This document shows positions 43,127 to 51,336 of a stretch of 64,000 nt of DNA, in pieces (position 1 is the first letter of the stretch; each line of letters begins with the position of its first letter). Below the pieces are notes generated by a model, which saw only the letters and a list, made by a program, of their open reading frames with translations, was not told where the DNA came from and did no database searches. Source of the DNA: Clostridium aquiflavi (GTDB taxonomy: Bacteria > Bacillota > Clostridia > Clostridiales > Clostridiaceae); contig NZ_JAVJAN010000007.1 in NCBI RefSeq assembly GCF_031344075.1, positions 1-64,000 on the forward strand. The letters run 5' to 3'. The position numbers and the translations under genes were made by a program.

Positions 43127-44350
43127 TTATAAATAGTCTAATATCGTTGCCGGAAGTATTTTAGCACTAGTTTGAAGTGCTGCCATATATACTGTTTGCA
43201 TTATTGAATACTGTATCATTTTTTCCGTAAAATCAATATCTTCAGTTTTTGATAAAATATCTGTCATATCTAAATTTTCTGATTCATTCTTGTCTTGAGC
43301 AGATTCCATTCTATTTTGCATAGCTCCAACTTCTGATCTATTTTGAAGTAAATTTTTAATTATATCATCAACTTCGCCAAGACATTCACCAGTTATTTTA
43401 GACTTATCTCCACCAGCTCCAAGATTTGTTATAATTTTATTTAATGTATTCATAACATTAGTTCCATTGCCTTCTAAAATATCAACTGCATTCTTATTAT
43501 AATTAATTAAAACACCTTGAGAAACTTCAACATTTAAATCTGATCCTATTTGATCTAATGCATCAAAAGATGGCACCATAGATACTGCACTACTTAAACT
43601 CTGATTAGAAGAAAAACCGTTTGAATCTAATACTGCTTTAAATGCATTTTCCAAATCATTTCCTTCAAGTGGTTTACCATCAGCTGCAGTAATTTTAACT
43701 GGTGCTAAATGTTCTTCTTTAGGATTTGCAGGATCTGTATTATTTATAATTGTTATTTCTATATTGTCGCCTTTCTTTTCCATGTTTTTAATAACTTTTG
43801 TGTTGTCATCACTCTTAATTTGATTTGTAAGTTCTATTTTCACTCCATCTGTAGTCTTACTTACAGCATTTCCATCCTTATCAGCATAACATAATTCACC
43901 ATTAGAATTTACCATTATAGGCTTAGATGTACTTTTAGTTCCTCCAAATATATATACTCCATCAAAGTTAGTATTTAATATTTGACCCATTTCATTAACT
44001 CTTTCTTTAATTTCATCTTGTATGGCTTTTTTTTCATCAGGACCATATCCACCATTACCAGCTGTAACTAAAAGTTCTCTCACCCTTGCAAATACATTTC
44101 CCATTTGATTTAATGAAGTATCTGTTGTATCTAACCAATTTGAGATATCTTTAATATTTTCGTTGTATTGTTTATTAGCTCCAATTTCCGTATACATTTG
44201 CATTGTTCTTGAAACTTTATATGGATTATCTGATGGTCTACTTATTTCTTTACCTGATGATAATTGATTTTGAATTTTTTGTATATGATTCAAGTTTGTT
44301 GTCATATTACTTTTGTAATTTGAAGCTAACATACTTGTAGTTATTCTCAT
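43127..44350 (-). CDS. flgL: flagellar hook-filament junction protein FlgL
   Basis: A 407-residue hook-associated protein 3. N-terminus LNHIQKIQNQLSSGKEISRP and SDNPYKVSRTMQMYTEI; C-terminus SEVGAMQNRMESAQDKN, ENLDMTDILSKTEDIDFTEK and YMAALQTSAKILPATILDYL. The pattern is flagellin-like but distinct. It follows flgK, with a 290-base gap containing a MITE-like repeat. Confidence 0.95.
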   Translation of the reverse strand: MRITTSMLASNYKSNMTTNLNHIQKIQNQLSSGKEISRPSDNPYKVSRTMQMYTEIGANKQYNENIKDISNWLDTTDTSLNQMGNVFARVRELLVTAGNGGYGPDEKKAIQDEIKERVNEMGQILNTNFDGVYIFGGTKSTSKPIMVNSNGELCYADKDGNAVSKTTDGVKIELTNQIKSDDNTKVIKNMEKKGDNIEITIINNTDPANPKEEHLAPVKITAADGKPLEGNDLENAFKAVLDSNGFSSNQSLSSAVSMVPSFDALDQIGSDLNVEVSQGVLINYNKNAVDILEGNGTNVMNTLNKIITNLGAGGDKSKITGECLGEVDDIIKNLLQNRSEVGAMQNRMESAQDKNESENLDMTDILSKTEDIDFTEKMIQYSIMQTVYMAALQTSAKILPATILDYL

Positions 44351-44444
44351 AATCTTCGCCTCCTATTTCTTAATATAAATATACTTCTTTTCATTTTTTT
44401 CATTTAAAATACGTTCATATATAAAAAGTAGCTACTCCATACGT

Positions 44445-44582
44445 TTTAGTTGAGAGTGGATAATTGAGAGTTGAGAGTTTTGGTTGAAAGTCTTAAAGAC
44501 TTTCTAATAATATATATTTCAAAATTTCAATAACGAATCTTTTCCTTACCTCTCCACTTTCCACTCTCAATTCTCAACTAAA
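44445..44582. repeat. 138-base MITE-like element with 11-base terminal inverted repeats
   Basis: TTTAGTTGAGA (44445-44455) and TCTCAACTAAA (44572-44582) are perfect terminal inverted repeats, and the arms continue as GAGAGT-rich imperfect repeats (about 30 bases on each side). The centre has no reading frame. A related, degenerate sequence is at 59801-59858. It lies between flgK and flgL and could form a long hairpin in their transcript. Confidence 0.72.
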
Positions 44583-44641
44583 TTTCTAAAGTTCTAGCTT
44601 TCATCAGACTTTTAAAATTTTATAAATTCATATACACCCAA

Positions 44642-46519
44642 CTATCTCTTAAGTCCATTTATAACAACCTCAAGTAGCTCATCTACTGTTGAAATTATTT
44701 TAGCATTTGCACTATATGCATGTTGAAATTGTATTAAATTAGTCATTTCTTCATCTAATGAAACTCCTGATGTTGATAATCTTTGCATTTCTAAGTCTTT
44801 TAATATTTTACCTTGACCACTTACATTTCTACTTGCAGTCTCTGCATTTACACCTAATGTATTTATTATTTCTTTATAATAAGCATTAATTGTAGAACCT
44901 TGTGCACTACTTATCATATTTATTCCATCATCAAAGTTTACCTTTGTATTATTAAAGAAATCATCTCTACTTTTTATATCCTTAGAATTAGATAAATTCA
45001 TCTTTACAGTTCTAAGACTCGCAATTGCAAGTGCTCTATCACCATTACCTTCACCAGCCTCATCTTTACTTGAAGCATTTAATAGTGATACATTTTTTAA
45101 TACATCTTTATTAATCGTTATATTTTTGGCACTTATGTTTTTTTCTAATGCCTCATTTTTAGCTACGCCAGTCAACCCTGTTACATCTGCATTGTTAGTA
45201 AAGATAAGTTCATACTTGTCAGTTGGTGTTTTACTTCCTGTTTGAATTGCATTAACAGAATAAGCAAGTCCTACAGCAATTCTATCTAAATCAGCCATAT
45301 ATCCCTTTATAGTATCTTGTACACCTTGATTACCTGCTATATCACCTTTTATATGTTTATTATCTACAGTATTAACATCAACATCTAATTTATGAGTTTG
45401 TAATATCCCCGTATTTATATCTAAGTCTTTTTGTTTTATAGTTTCTCCATCTTTTAAAGTTTTTGTATTGTATTTATATGTCGGTGGTATAGTTGGAGGG
45501 GTAATTTCAGCACCTTTTTCTCTTACAGTAACATTTCCATCTTTATCCGCTGTTAATACTCTATTTTGAGTTAAAGATTCTGCAATTTTCTTTGCTTCAG
45601 TTTCGTCTGCACACTCAATTGTAACAGTTTGCTCTTTAGCATTTAAATTTCCTAGTGGATGATACTGTAATTTAACTGTAACCTTTCCAGCAGCATCCTT
45701 TTCTACTTCGGCATTCTTAACATAAGAAAATCTAGTGTATCTTTCATCTGTTGGGCTTGAATTAACTAAATTGTTAACAGGATTTTTATCATTTTGATAT
45801 CCTTCTAATTTTAAATCTATAGCTTCTTTTTCTTTTCTATCAACTGTTATTCCAAATTTATAACTTAACTCATCTAAAAGATTGTCTCTTGCATCCATTA
45901 AATCGTTAGGTTTTTGACCAACCGCACATACACTTGCTATTTGCTTATTTAGTTCATTTATTTGATCTAAATAATTATTTACATCCTTAATATTAACTTG
46001 TAATAATTCTTGCGCATCACCTAATTGTTTATTAAGTTGCGTATAAGTATTATTTAATGCATCTGATAATGATGATGCTTTTTGAAGTGCTATGGTTTTA
46101 GTTGATGAATCATGTGGCTTTTTAGATAATTCTTGGAATGAATCAAAAAATTCTCCTAATAATTCTTGTATTCCTGAATCAGAAGGTTCTCCAAATATGT
46201 TTTCTACGCTGTATAAAAATTTATCTTGAACATCATAATTTCCAAGCTTACCCTTTTCATGTCTTACTTGAAAATCAATAAAAGAATCTCTTATTCTTTC
46301 TATTGATGAAATTTCTGCTCCTGTACCAACTTGTCCTACTGTACACGTATCAAATCTAGACATTCCTCCAAAAGGTCTTGTAGTTGTTGCTACTGCCCTT
46401 TGTCTTGAAAATCCAACCGTATTTGCATTTGCAATATTATGAGACGTTGTATTTATTGCTCCTTGTTGTACATTTAACCCTCTTTTTCCCACATTAAATG
46501 TATCAAATAATCCTGCCAT
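44642..46519 (-). CDS. flgK: flagellar hook-associated protein FlgK
   Basis: A 625-residue HAP1. N-terminus FNVGKRGLNVQQGAINTTSH followed by the NIANANTVGFSRQRAV segment; C-terminus SGVSLDEEMTNLIQFQHAYS, NAKIISTVDELLEVVINGL. The middle has a FlgK-type coiled coil (about 150-210) and an extended beta region. The leader carries two ACATGGATG motifs. It lies downstream of flgN. Confidence 0.96.
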   Translation of the reverse strand: MAGLFDTFNVGKRGLNVQQGAINTTSHNIANANTVGFSRQRAVATTTRPFGGMSRFDTCTVGQVGTGAEISSIERIRDSFIDFQVRHEKGKLGNYDVQDKFLYSVENIFGEPSDSGIQELLGEFFDSFQELSKKPHDSSTKTIALQKASSLSDALNNTYTQLNKQLGDAQELLQVNIKDVNNYLDQINELNKQIASVCAVGQKPNDLMDARDNLLDELSYKFGITVDRKEKEAIDLKLEGYQNDKNPVNNLVNSSPTDERYTRFSYVKNAEVEKDAAGKVTVKLQYHPLGNLNAKEQTVTIECADETEAKKIAESLTQNRVLTADKDGNVTVREKGAEITPPTIPPTYKYNTKTLKDGETIKQKDLDINTGILQTHKLDVDVNTVDNKHIKGDIAGNQGVQDTIKGYMADLDRIAVGLAYSVNAIQTGSKTPTDKYELIFTNNADVTGLTGVAKNEALEKNISAKNITINKDVLKNVSLLNASSKDEAGEGNGDRALAIASLRTVKMNLSNSKDIKSRDDFFNNTKVNFDDGINMISSAQGSTINAYYKEIINTLGVNAETASRNVSGQGKILKDLEMQRLSTSGVSLDEEMTNLIQFQHAYSANAKIISTVDELLEVVINGLKR

Positions 46520-46545
46520 TCATATTCCTACCTTTCAAAATTCCT

Positions 46546-46577
46546 ACATCCATGTCTTTTTTATTCCCCATCCATGT
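46546..46577 (-). promoter_or_regulatory. two CsrA-type ACATGGATG sites in the flgK leader
   Basis: On the minus strand ACATGGATG (46569-46577) and ACATGGATGT (46546-46555) occur 30-55 bases before the flgK ATG; the second is the same 10-mer as in the flagellin leader. A GGTAGGA Shine-Dalgarno follows. Two spaced sites fit a CsrA dimer. Confidence 0.65.
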
Positions 46578-46602
46578 TTTTAATTATCTATATTTTGAAT
46601 AT

Positions 46603-46643
46603 ATGTTTATATATCCCATATGTAAAGTGGCATATATAAACAT
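46603..46643 (-). other. hairpin between flgN and flgK
   Basis: A perfect 12-bp inverted repeat (ATGTTTATATAT / ATATATAAACAT) surrounds a 17-base loop that holds a shorter stem (ATATG/CATAT). It could be a processing or attenuation structure just upstream of the CsrA-type sites. There is no T run directly after it on the minus strand. Confidence 0.55.
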
Positions 46644-46692
46644 CTTACTAAAATATAAGCTATAATTAAAAAGACTTACACTCTTTTGAGTA

Positions 46693-47103
46693 TTATCTTC
46701 TCAAATTACCATAAGAGTTATAAGTCTTCATTTCCCTATTAGGGTTCATAATGTTTAACATTTGATTATTAAACATTATTTGTTGTTTTAATAGCATTTC
46801 ATTAGTTTCTTTTTGAAATGTTAAATCTTTCAATGTTTTTTGAATTTTATCATATGATTTATACAATTTTTCATCATTAGCTGTGTTTAATATATCTTTG
46901 ATACTTTGTTTTCCGATTAGTTGTCTTCTTTTTACTTCTTCACCAGCTATTTTTTTATTACATTCATTCAACTTGTCAACTAATCCTTCTAATCCAAACA
47001 CATCTTTTTCCATTATCATTTTATATTGTACTTCAAACAGACCCAATAATTCTCTTAATGCATTTTCTTCATTTTCTATTATCTCTGTTAGTTTGTTTAT
47101 CAT
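46693..47103 (-). CDS. flgN: flagellar export chaperone FlgN
   Basis: A 136-residue helical protein with IENEENALRELLGLFEVQYK and a long coiled coil ending LKQQIMFNNQMLNIMNP, the FlgN pattern. It is the chaperone for FlgK and FlgL, encoded directly downstream of flgM (3-base gap) and upstream of its clients. Confidence 0.9.
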   Translation of the reverse strand: MINKLTEIIENEENALRELLGLFEVQYKMIMEKDVFGLEGLVDKLNECNKKIAGEEVKRRQLIGKQSIKDILNTANDEKLYKSYDKIQKTLKDLTFQKETNEMLLKQQIMFNNQMLNIMNPNREMKTYNSYGNLRR

Positions 47104-47106
47104 TAT

Positions 47107-47385
47107 CTATTTTTTATTCTCCTTTATAGCTTCTAATATACTCTTTGCAGTTAATTTAGAATCTATTTTATAAGTACCATTTTGTATCTTTTCTTTAATT
47201 TCTGCTACTTTTTTAGCATTATCTATATTATTTTCCAAAGAGTAATCTTTTATAGATTTTCCAAGTGCTGAAATCTCTATTCTATCTCTTGTTTCAACTT
47301 TATTAGCTTTTTCAACTTTATTAATGTTTTTATTAGAATTATATATATTCACTGCAGAATGTGCATTAATTCTATTAATACTCAT
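47107..47385 (-). CDS. flgM: anti-sigma-28 factor FlgM
   Basis: A 92-residue protein with short basic/acidic N-terminal part and the FlgM region DRIEISALGKSIKDYSLEN, VAEIKEKIQNGTYKIDSKL, TAKSILEAI. It binds SigD until it is exported. It is the first gene of the flgM-flgN-flgK-flgL-fliW-csrA operon. Confidence 0.94.
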   Translation of the reverse strand: MSINRINAHSAVNIYNSNKNINKVEKANKVETRDRIEISALGKSIKDYSLENNIDNAKKVAEIKEKIQNGTYKIDSKLTAKSILEAIKENKK

Positions 47386-47432
47386 ATTTCTTTTACCTCC
47401 ACAATCTTATCTTTCTCATCTTTCTTCTTTTA

Positions 47433-47459
47433 TTATCGTACTCTTATATATTAAGTTTA
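47433..47459 (-). promoter_or_regulatory. sigma-28 promoter of the flgM operon
   Basis: TAAACTTA (47452-47459), 11 bases, TACGATAA (47433-47440) on the minus strand, about 48 bases before the flgM ATG; 12 of 16 consensus positions match. It places the anti-sigma factor under its own sigma factor, a common feedback. Confidence 0.82.
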
Positions 47460-47661
47460 GTTATTTTTAACAAATTAATACCTTAATAATATAAGTATTT
47501 CTCTCATTTACAAATGTGAAATCTTTTTTACAAATATTTAATAATAAAATAATTTTATTAAGACACTACGTTTCTTAATTTTTCTGATATTAAAATTATA
47601 CTACTAATTTTATTTAAGGCATATGAAAATAAATAACAATTCCAAAGTTACACTGAAAATA

Positions 47662-47721
47662 GAGATATAATTAATTTATATAACTTTTGATACCAAAATT
47701 ATATACTATTAATTATATCTC
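47662..47721. terminator. long AT-rich hairpin between fliY and flgM
   Basis: Perfect 14-bp arms GAGATATAATTAAT (47662-47675) and ATTAATTATATCTC (47708-47721), with further pairing inside (ATATAA..TTATAT and CTTTTG..CAAAA). It is 24 bases after the fliY stop codon and may terminate the chemotaxis operon, although the T run is poor; it could also be a small mobile repeat. The rest of the 359-base gap holds the flgM promoter and no gene. Confidence 0.6.
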
Positions 47722-47744
47722 CATATATTTTCAATTACTCTTAA

Positions 47745-48905
47745 TTATCTAAGAGATCTTATTCTTTCAGCATTACTTACTATACTTGTTATTCTTACAC
47801 CAAAATTTTCATCAACAACAACAACTTCACCATAAGCTATTTTCTTTCCATTAACTAATATTTCGACTGGTTCTTCTGCTAATTTATCTAATTCAACTAA
47901 AGATCCAGTACTTAAGTTTAATATATCTTTTATGCTCTTTTTGGTTCTACCTAAAACAACAGATATATCTAATGGAACATCTAAAATTAAGTCTATATTC
48001 TTAGGTGTTTGTGAAGTATCTCCTGGAACTAGTGTTTCAAAAGCTGCTTCATGCACTTCTACTGATTGTTGTTGCACCCTTGGTTGTTCTACTATAGGTT
48101 TCGCTTGGATTGGTTGTGGTGCTGGCTGAGGAGTAGCTGTCTTTTGCGTAGTTGCTTGAACTACTGGTTTTTCTTCTACAACCTTTGCTGGCTCACTAAC
48201 TTTACTATTATTATCTTCTTGACCCATCATTATAGAAACTATCTTTTTAGCCGTATTCAATGGTAATATTTGCATTATATTACTATCAACAAGATCTCCT
48301 ATTATTAATCTAAATGAAACTCTTACTATTTCCTCATCTTCTGATAAAGTGTCTGTAATAGGTTCCTCTTTTTCTTTCCACAACTTTGATTTTGGAGGAG
48401 ATATATCTACTCTACGTGAAAACATTGTTGCCATGGAAGTTGCTGCTGAACCTATCATTTGATTCATTGCTTCTTGAACAGCACTAACTTCTATTTCTGA
48501 TAATTCAGGATTTTCGGCAACCTTACCATCTCCACCCATCATCAGATTTGCTATTACAGCTGCATCATCTGTCTTCATAACCAATATATTTCTTCCTATT
48601 ATTCCCTCTGTGTATTCAACATCTAAAACTATGTTAGGAGTTTCAAAAGAAGCCTTCATATCTTCTAATGTTGTTAAGGAAACTATAGGTGTTGTTATAT
48701 TTACGTTTTGATTAATAATTTGATAAAGAGCTGTAGAAGCTGATCCCATGGATATATTTCCTATTTCCCCTAACAGGTCTTTTTCAATATCAGTCAATTT
48801 TTCTGTATTCCCATTATCTTGAGGAACTTCTTGCGTTTCTTCATTACCAAGTTCTCCTGCTAGAAGCGCATTTATTTCTTCTTGCGATAGAAAACTATTA
48901 CTCAT
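47745..48905 (-). CDS. fliY: flagellar motor switch phosphatase FliY (FliN)
   Basis: A 386-residue fusion: N-terminal FliM-binding peptide SQEEINALLAG, a CheC-like phosphatase domain with LLGEIGNISMGSASTALYQ and EVSAVQEAMNQMIGSAATSM motifs, a Pro/Gln-rich linker (about 245-285), and a C-terminal SpoA/FliN domain (ILDVPLDISVVLGRTKKSIK). It dephosphorylates CheY-P at the motor. It overlaps fliM by 8 bases. Confidence 0.96.
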   Translation of the reverse strand: MSNSFLSQEEINALLAGELGNEETQEVPQDNGNTEKLTDIEKDLLGEIGNISMGSASTALYQIINQNVNITTPIVSLTTLEDMKASFETPNIVLDVEYTEGIIGRNILVMKTDDAAVIANLMMGGDGKVAENPELSEIEVSAVQEAMNQMIGSAATSMATMFSRRVDISPPKSKLWKEKEEPITDTLSEDEEIVRVSFRLIIGDLVDSNIMQILPLNTAKKIVSIMMGQEDNNSKVSEPAKVVEEKPVVQATTQKTATPQPAPQPIQAKPIVEQPRVQQQSVEVHEAAFETLVPGDTSQTPKNIDLILDVPLDISVVLGRTKKSIKDILNLSTGSLVELDKLAEEPVEILVNGKKIAYGEVVVVDENFGVRITSIVSNAERIRSLR

Positions 48906-49893
48906 ACTCTTTCACTTCCTTATCTATTATATCTAAAATAGCAACACCCATATTTTTCCCTGATACACCAGGTTTAGCGTAGTAACATTCTTCATTTCCT
49001 ACATATACCTTTATAGGTGAAGAGCTCTTATTGTCAAGCTTAATAATATCGCCCTTAGTTAATTTCAAGAAATCATCTACTATGATACTTGTATTGCCAA
49101 GTTCTGCAAATACTTCAATATCAACCTTTTGGATTCCTTCTTCCATTTTAACTCTTGATTCCGCAATTAATGTTTCATCATCGTTTTGGAACCAATATTG
49201 TACTACTAATTTGTCTAATACTTTCTCTATACTTAAATATGGAATACACATATTCATAAATGTACTGTGTTCTCCAAATTCTACAGAAAATGTAATAAGG
49301 GCTACTGGTTCATTTGGCGCTAATGTTTGATTTATTGCTGGATTTGTTTCTATTCCTTCTACCTCAGGACTTACATTTAAAATATCTTCCCATGCTAATT
49401 TTAGATTACTGATCATTCCAGTAGTAACTTGTCTTATTATATTCTTATCTATGTCTGAAAATTCTTTATTACCTATTTTCCTATCTCCACTTCCCCCAAG
49501 TAAAATATCTATTATTTGAAATGACAATTTAGGGTTTGTTTCAAATATAATTGATCCTGTTAAAGGGGGCATTTTAAATATAGTGATGATAGTAGGATTT
49601 TGTACGGAATGTATAAATTCCTCATAGGTTATCTGTTCTACAGTTTCTATTTTGACTTTAACATTCTTCCTTATTTGTCCTGTTAAATAATTTGAAGTTA
49701 TTCTTGCAAAGTTATCATGAATTAGTTCTAAAGTTCTTATGTGATCTTTAGAGAATTTTTGCGGACTTTTAAAATCATATAACTTTATTTTATGTTTTTC
49801 CTCGTCCTTAGGTACGGTCTCTGGTTCTAACTCACCTGTAGATAAAGCAGATAACAAGGCATCTATTTCACTTTGTGATAAAACATCTGCCAT
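48898..49893 (-). CDS. fliM: flagellar motor switch protein FliM
   Basis: A 331-residue C-ring subunit. It has the N-terminal CheY-P-binding peptide MADVLSQSEIDALLSAL, a middle domain with FKMPPLTGSIIFETNPKLSF, and a C-terminal SpoA domain. The ATG at 49893 has GAGGG 8 bases upstream; the in-frame ATG five codons earlier overlaps that binding site. Confidence 0.96.
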   Translation of the reverse strand: MADVLSQSEIDALLSALSTGELEPETVPKDEEKHKIKLYDFKSPQKFSKDHIRTLELIHDNFARITSNYLTGQIRKNVKVKIETVEQITYEEFIHSVQNPTIITIFKMPPLTGSIIFETNPKLSFQIIDILLGGSGDRKIGNKEFSDIDKNIIRQVTTGMISNLKLAWEDILNVSPEVEGIETNPAINQTLAPNEPVALITFSVEFGEHSTFMNMCIPYLSIEKVLDKLVVQYWFQNDDETLIAESRVKMEEGIQKVDIEVFAELGNTSIIVDDFLKLTKGDIIKLDNKSSSPIKVYVGNEECYYAKPGVSGKNMGVAILDIIDKEVKEYE

Positions 49894-49915
49894 TTTTTTA
49901 TCCCTCATTTCATTA

Positions 49916-50311
49916 CTAATTTAATAACTTATCAATGTTTATTATTGTTAGAAGTTTGTCGTTATAATCTACAATTCCTTTTACATAATCTGGTCCATTA
50001 TTTTCATCTAATCTTTGTATATCTTTTTCTTCTATATCTAACACTTCGTCAACTTCATCAACTGATATTCCGATTTCTTCTTCCTTAACAGTCAATATTA
50101 TTATGTTATTTTGTTTGGCACTTGAGTCAACATTTAATAACAGATTTATATCAACAAGTGATTTTATACTTCCTCTTAAGTTTATTAATCCTTTGATATA
50201 ACTAGGTGCTTTTGGCACTCTAGTTATACCCATCATATCATTTATACTTTGAACACGTTCTGTTTCAACAGCAAAATATTCATTTCCTAGTTTAAATACT
50301 ACTATCTGCAT
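49916..50311 (-). CDS. cheW: chemotaxis coupling protein CheW
   Basis: A 131-residue SH3-like adaptor linking receptors to CheA. VFKLGNEYFAVETERVQSI, APSYIKGLINLRGSIKSLVD and GISVDEVDEVLDI are typical CheW segments. One of two cheW genes in the operon (see 55776-56225). Confidence 0.94.
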   Translation of the reverse strand: MQIVVFKLGNEYFAVETERVQSINDMMGITRVPKAPSYIKGLINLRGSIKSLVDINLLLNVDSSAKQNNIIILTVKEEEIGISVDEVDEVLDIEEKDIQRLDENNGPDYVKGIVDYNDKLLTIINIDKLLN

Positions 50312-50335
50312 TTAATACACCCCCATACTTGCATT

Positions 50336-50695
50336 TTAACCAAGTACTTTTTTTATTGCTTCTAATACTCTATCAGCTTGGAATGGTTTTACTATAAAAT
50401 CTTTTGCTCCTGCTCTTATTGCCTCCATAACCATAGATTGTTGTCCCATTGCAGAACACATTATTATTTTTGCACTTGGATCAAATTCTTTTATTTGTTT
50501 AACTGCTTCAATACCATCAACATCAGGCATTGTTATATCCATTGTTACAACATCTGGTTTCTCTTTCTTATACATTTCTACTGCTACTGCACCGTTACTT
50601 GCTTCTCCAACTATTTCGAAATCATTCTTTTCTAATATATCCTTTATCATCATTCTCATAAACGCTGCATCGTCTACTATTAAAACTTTAGCCAT
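50336..50695 (-). CDS. cheY: chemotaxis response regulator CheY
   Basis: A 119-residue receiver domain with acidic pocket D8-D9, phospho-acceptor D53 (VVTMDITMPDVDGIEAV), S81 in IIMCSAMGQQ, and the conserved Lys in FIVKPFQ. It binds the motor switch when phosphorylated. Confidence 0.96.
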   Translation of the reverse strand: MAKVLIVDDAAFMRMMIKDILEKNDFEIVGEASNGAVAVEMYKKEKPDVVTMDITMPDVDGIEAVKQIKEFDPSAKIIMCSAMGQQSMVMEAIRAGAKDFIVKPFQADRVLEAIKKVLG

Positions 50696-50713
50696 TTAAA
50701 TCTCCCTCCAAAA

Positions 50714-51313
50714 TTAATTTACTCCAATTGATTTTAATATTTTCTCTAATGAGCCCGGCATTGGAACATAATAAAAATGTGCTCCAATCTCCTCTTGAGT
50801 ATCATCTAAGAAAACTGTCTCTATGTCAAGTATATTTTCTTCATATTGACAAGATTCTATGAATGTTGTTGTTAAAATTGCACTAATCATATCATATGCA
50901 ACTGCAGGAACTGATGGAATTATCTTAAGATTAGTGAACTCAGCTATTGCATTCATATATGACCCTGTAATTATGTTAGTTATTTCACATAAAACTGATT
51001 TTCCTAGTTCACTAGTAATTTCTTCCTCACAACCTGCTAATCTTTCAATCATAGTTTTAGCTCTATTGGCATTAAAAATTAAAAGAATATTCCCTGAAAT
51101 ATCTCCAAGTACTCTAATAACAATCCCTGCAACTTCTTCTTCACTATTCAATTCAATAATATCTTCAAGTTTTACTATATTTACTGATGGTACTGTCATA
51201 TCTATTTTTTCAGATATCATTACCGAAAGAGCAGTTGCAGCATTTCCAGCACCAATATTAGATACTTCTTTTAGTGCATCTAATTGCATACTATTGAAGT
51301 TGGCATATTCCAT
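50714..51313 (-). CDS. cheC: CheY-P phosphatase CheC
   Basis: A 199-residue protein with both CheC active-site helices: LDALKEVSNIGAGNAATALS and SVLCEITNIITGSYMNAIAE, each with the E-x2-N pair. It is activated by CheD in the Bacillus-type adaptation system; cheD is in the same operon. Confidence 0.95.
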   Translation of the reverse strand: MEYANFNSMQLDALKEVSNIGAGNAATALSVMISEKIDMTVPSVNIVKLEDIIELNSEEEVAGIVIRVLGDISGNILLIFNANRAKTMIERLAGCEEEITSELGKSVLCEITNIITGSYMNAIAEFTNLKIIPSVPAVAYDMISAILTTTFIESCQYEENILDIETVFLDDTQEEIGAHFYYVPMPGSLEKILKSIGVN

Positions 51314-51336
51314 TTCATACCTCCTATAAAATTATA

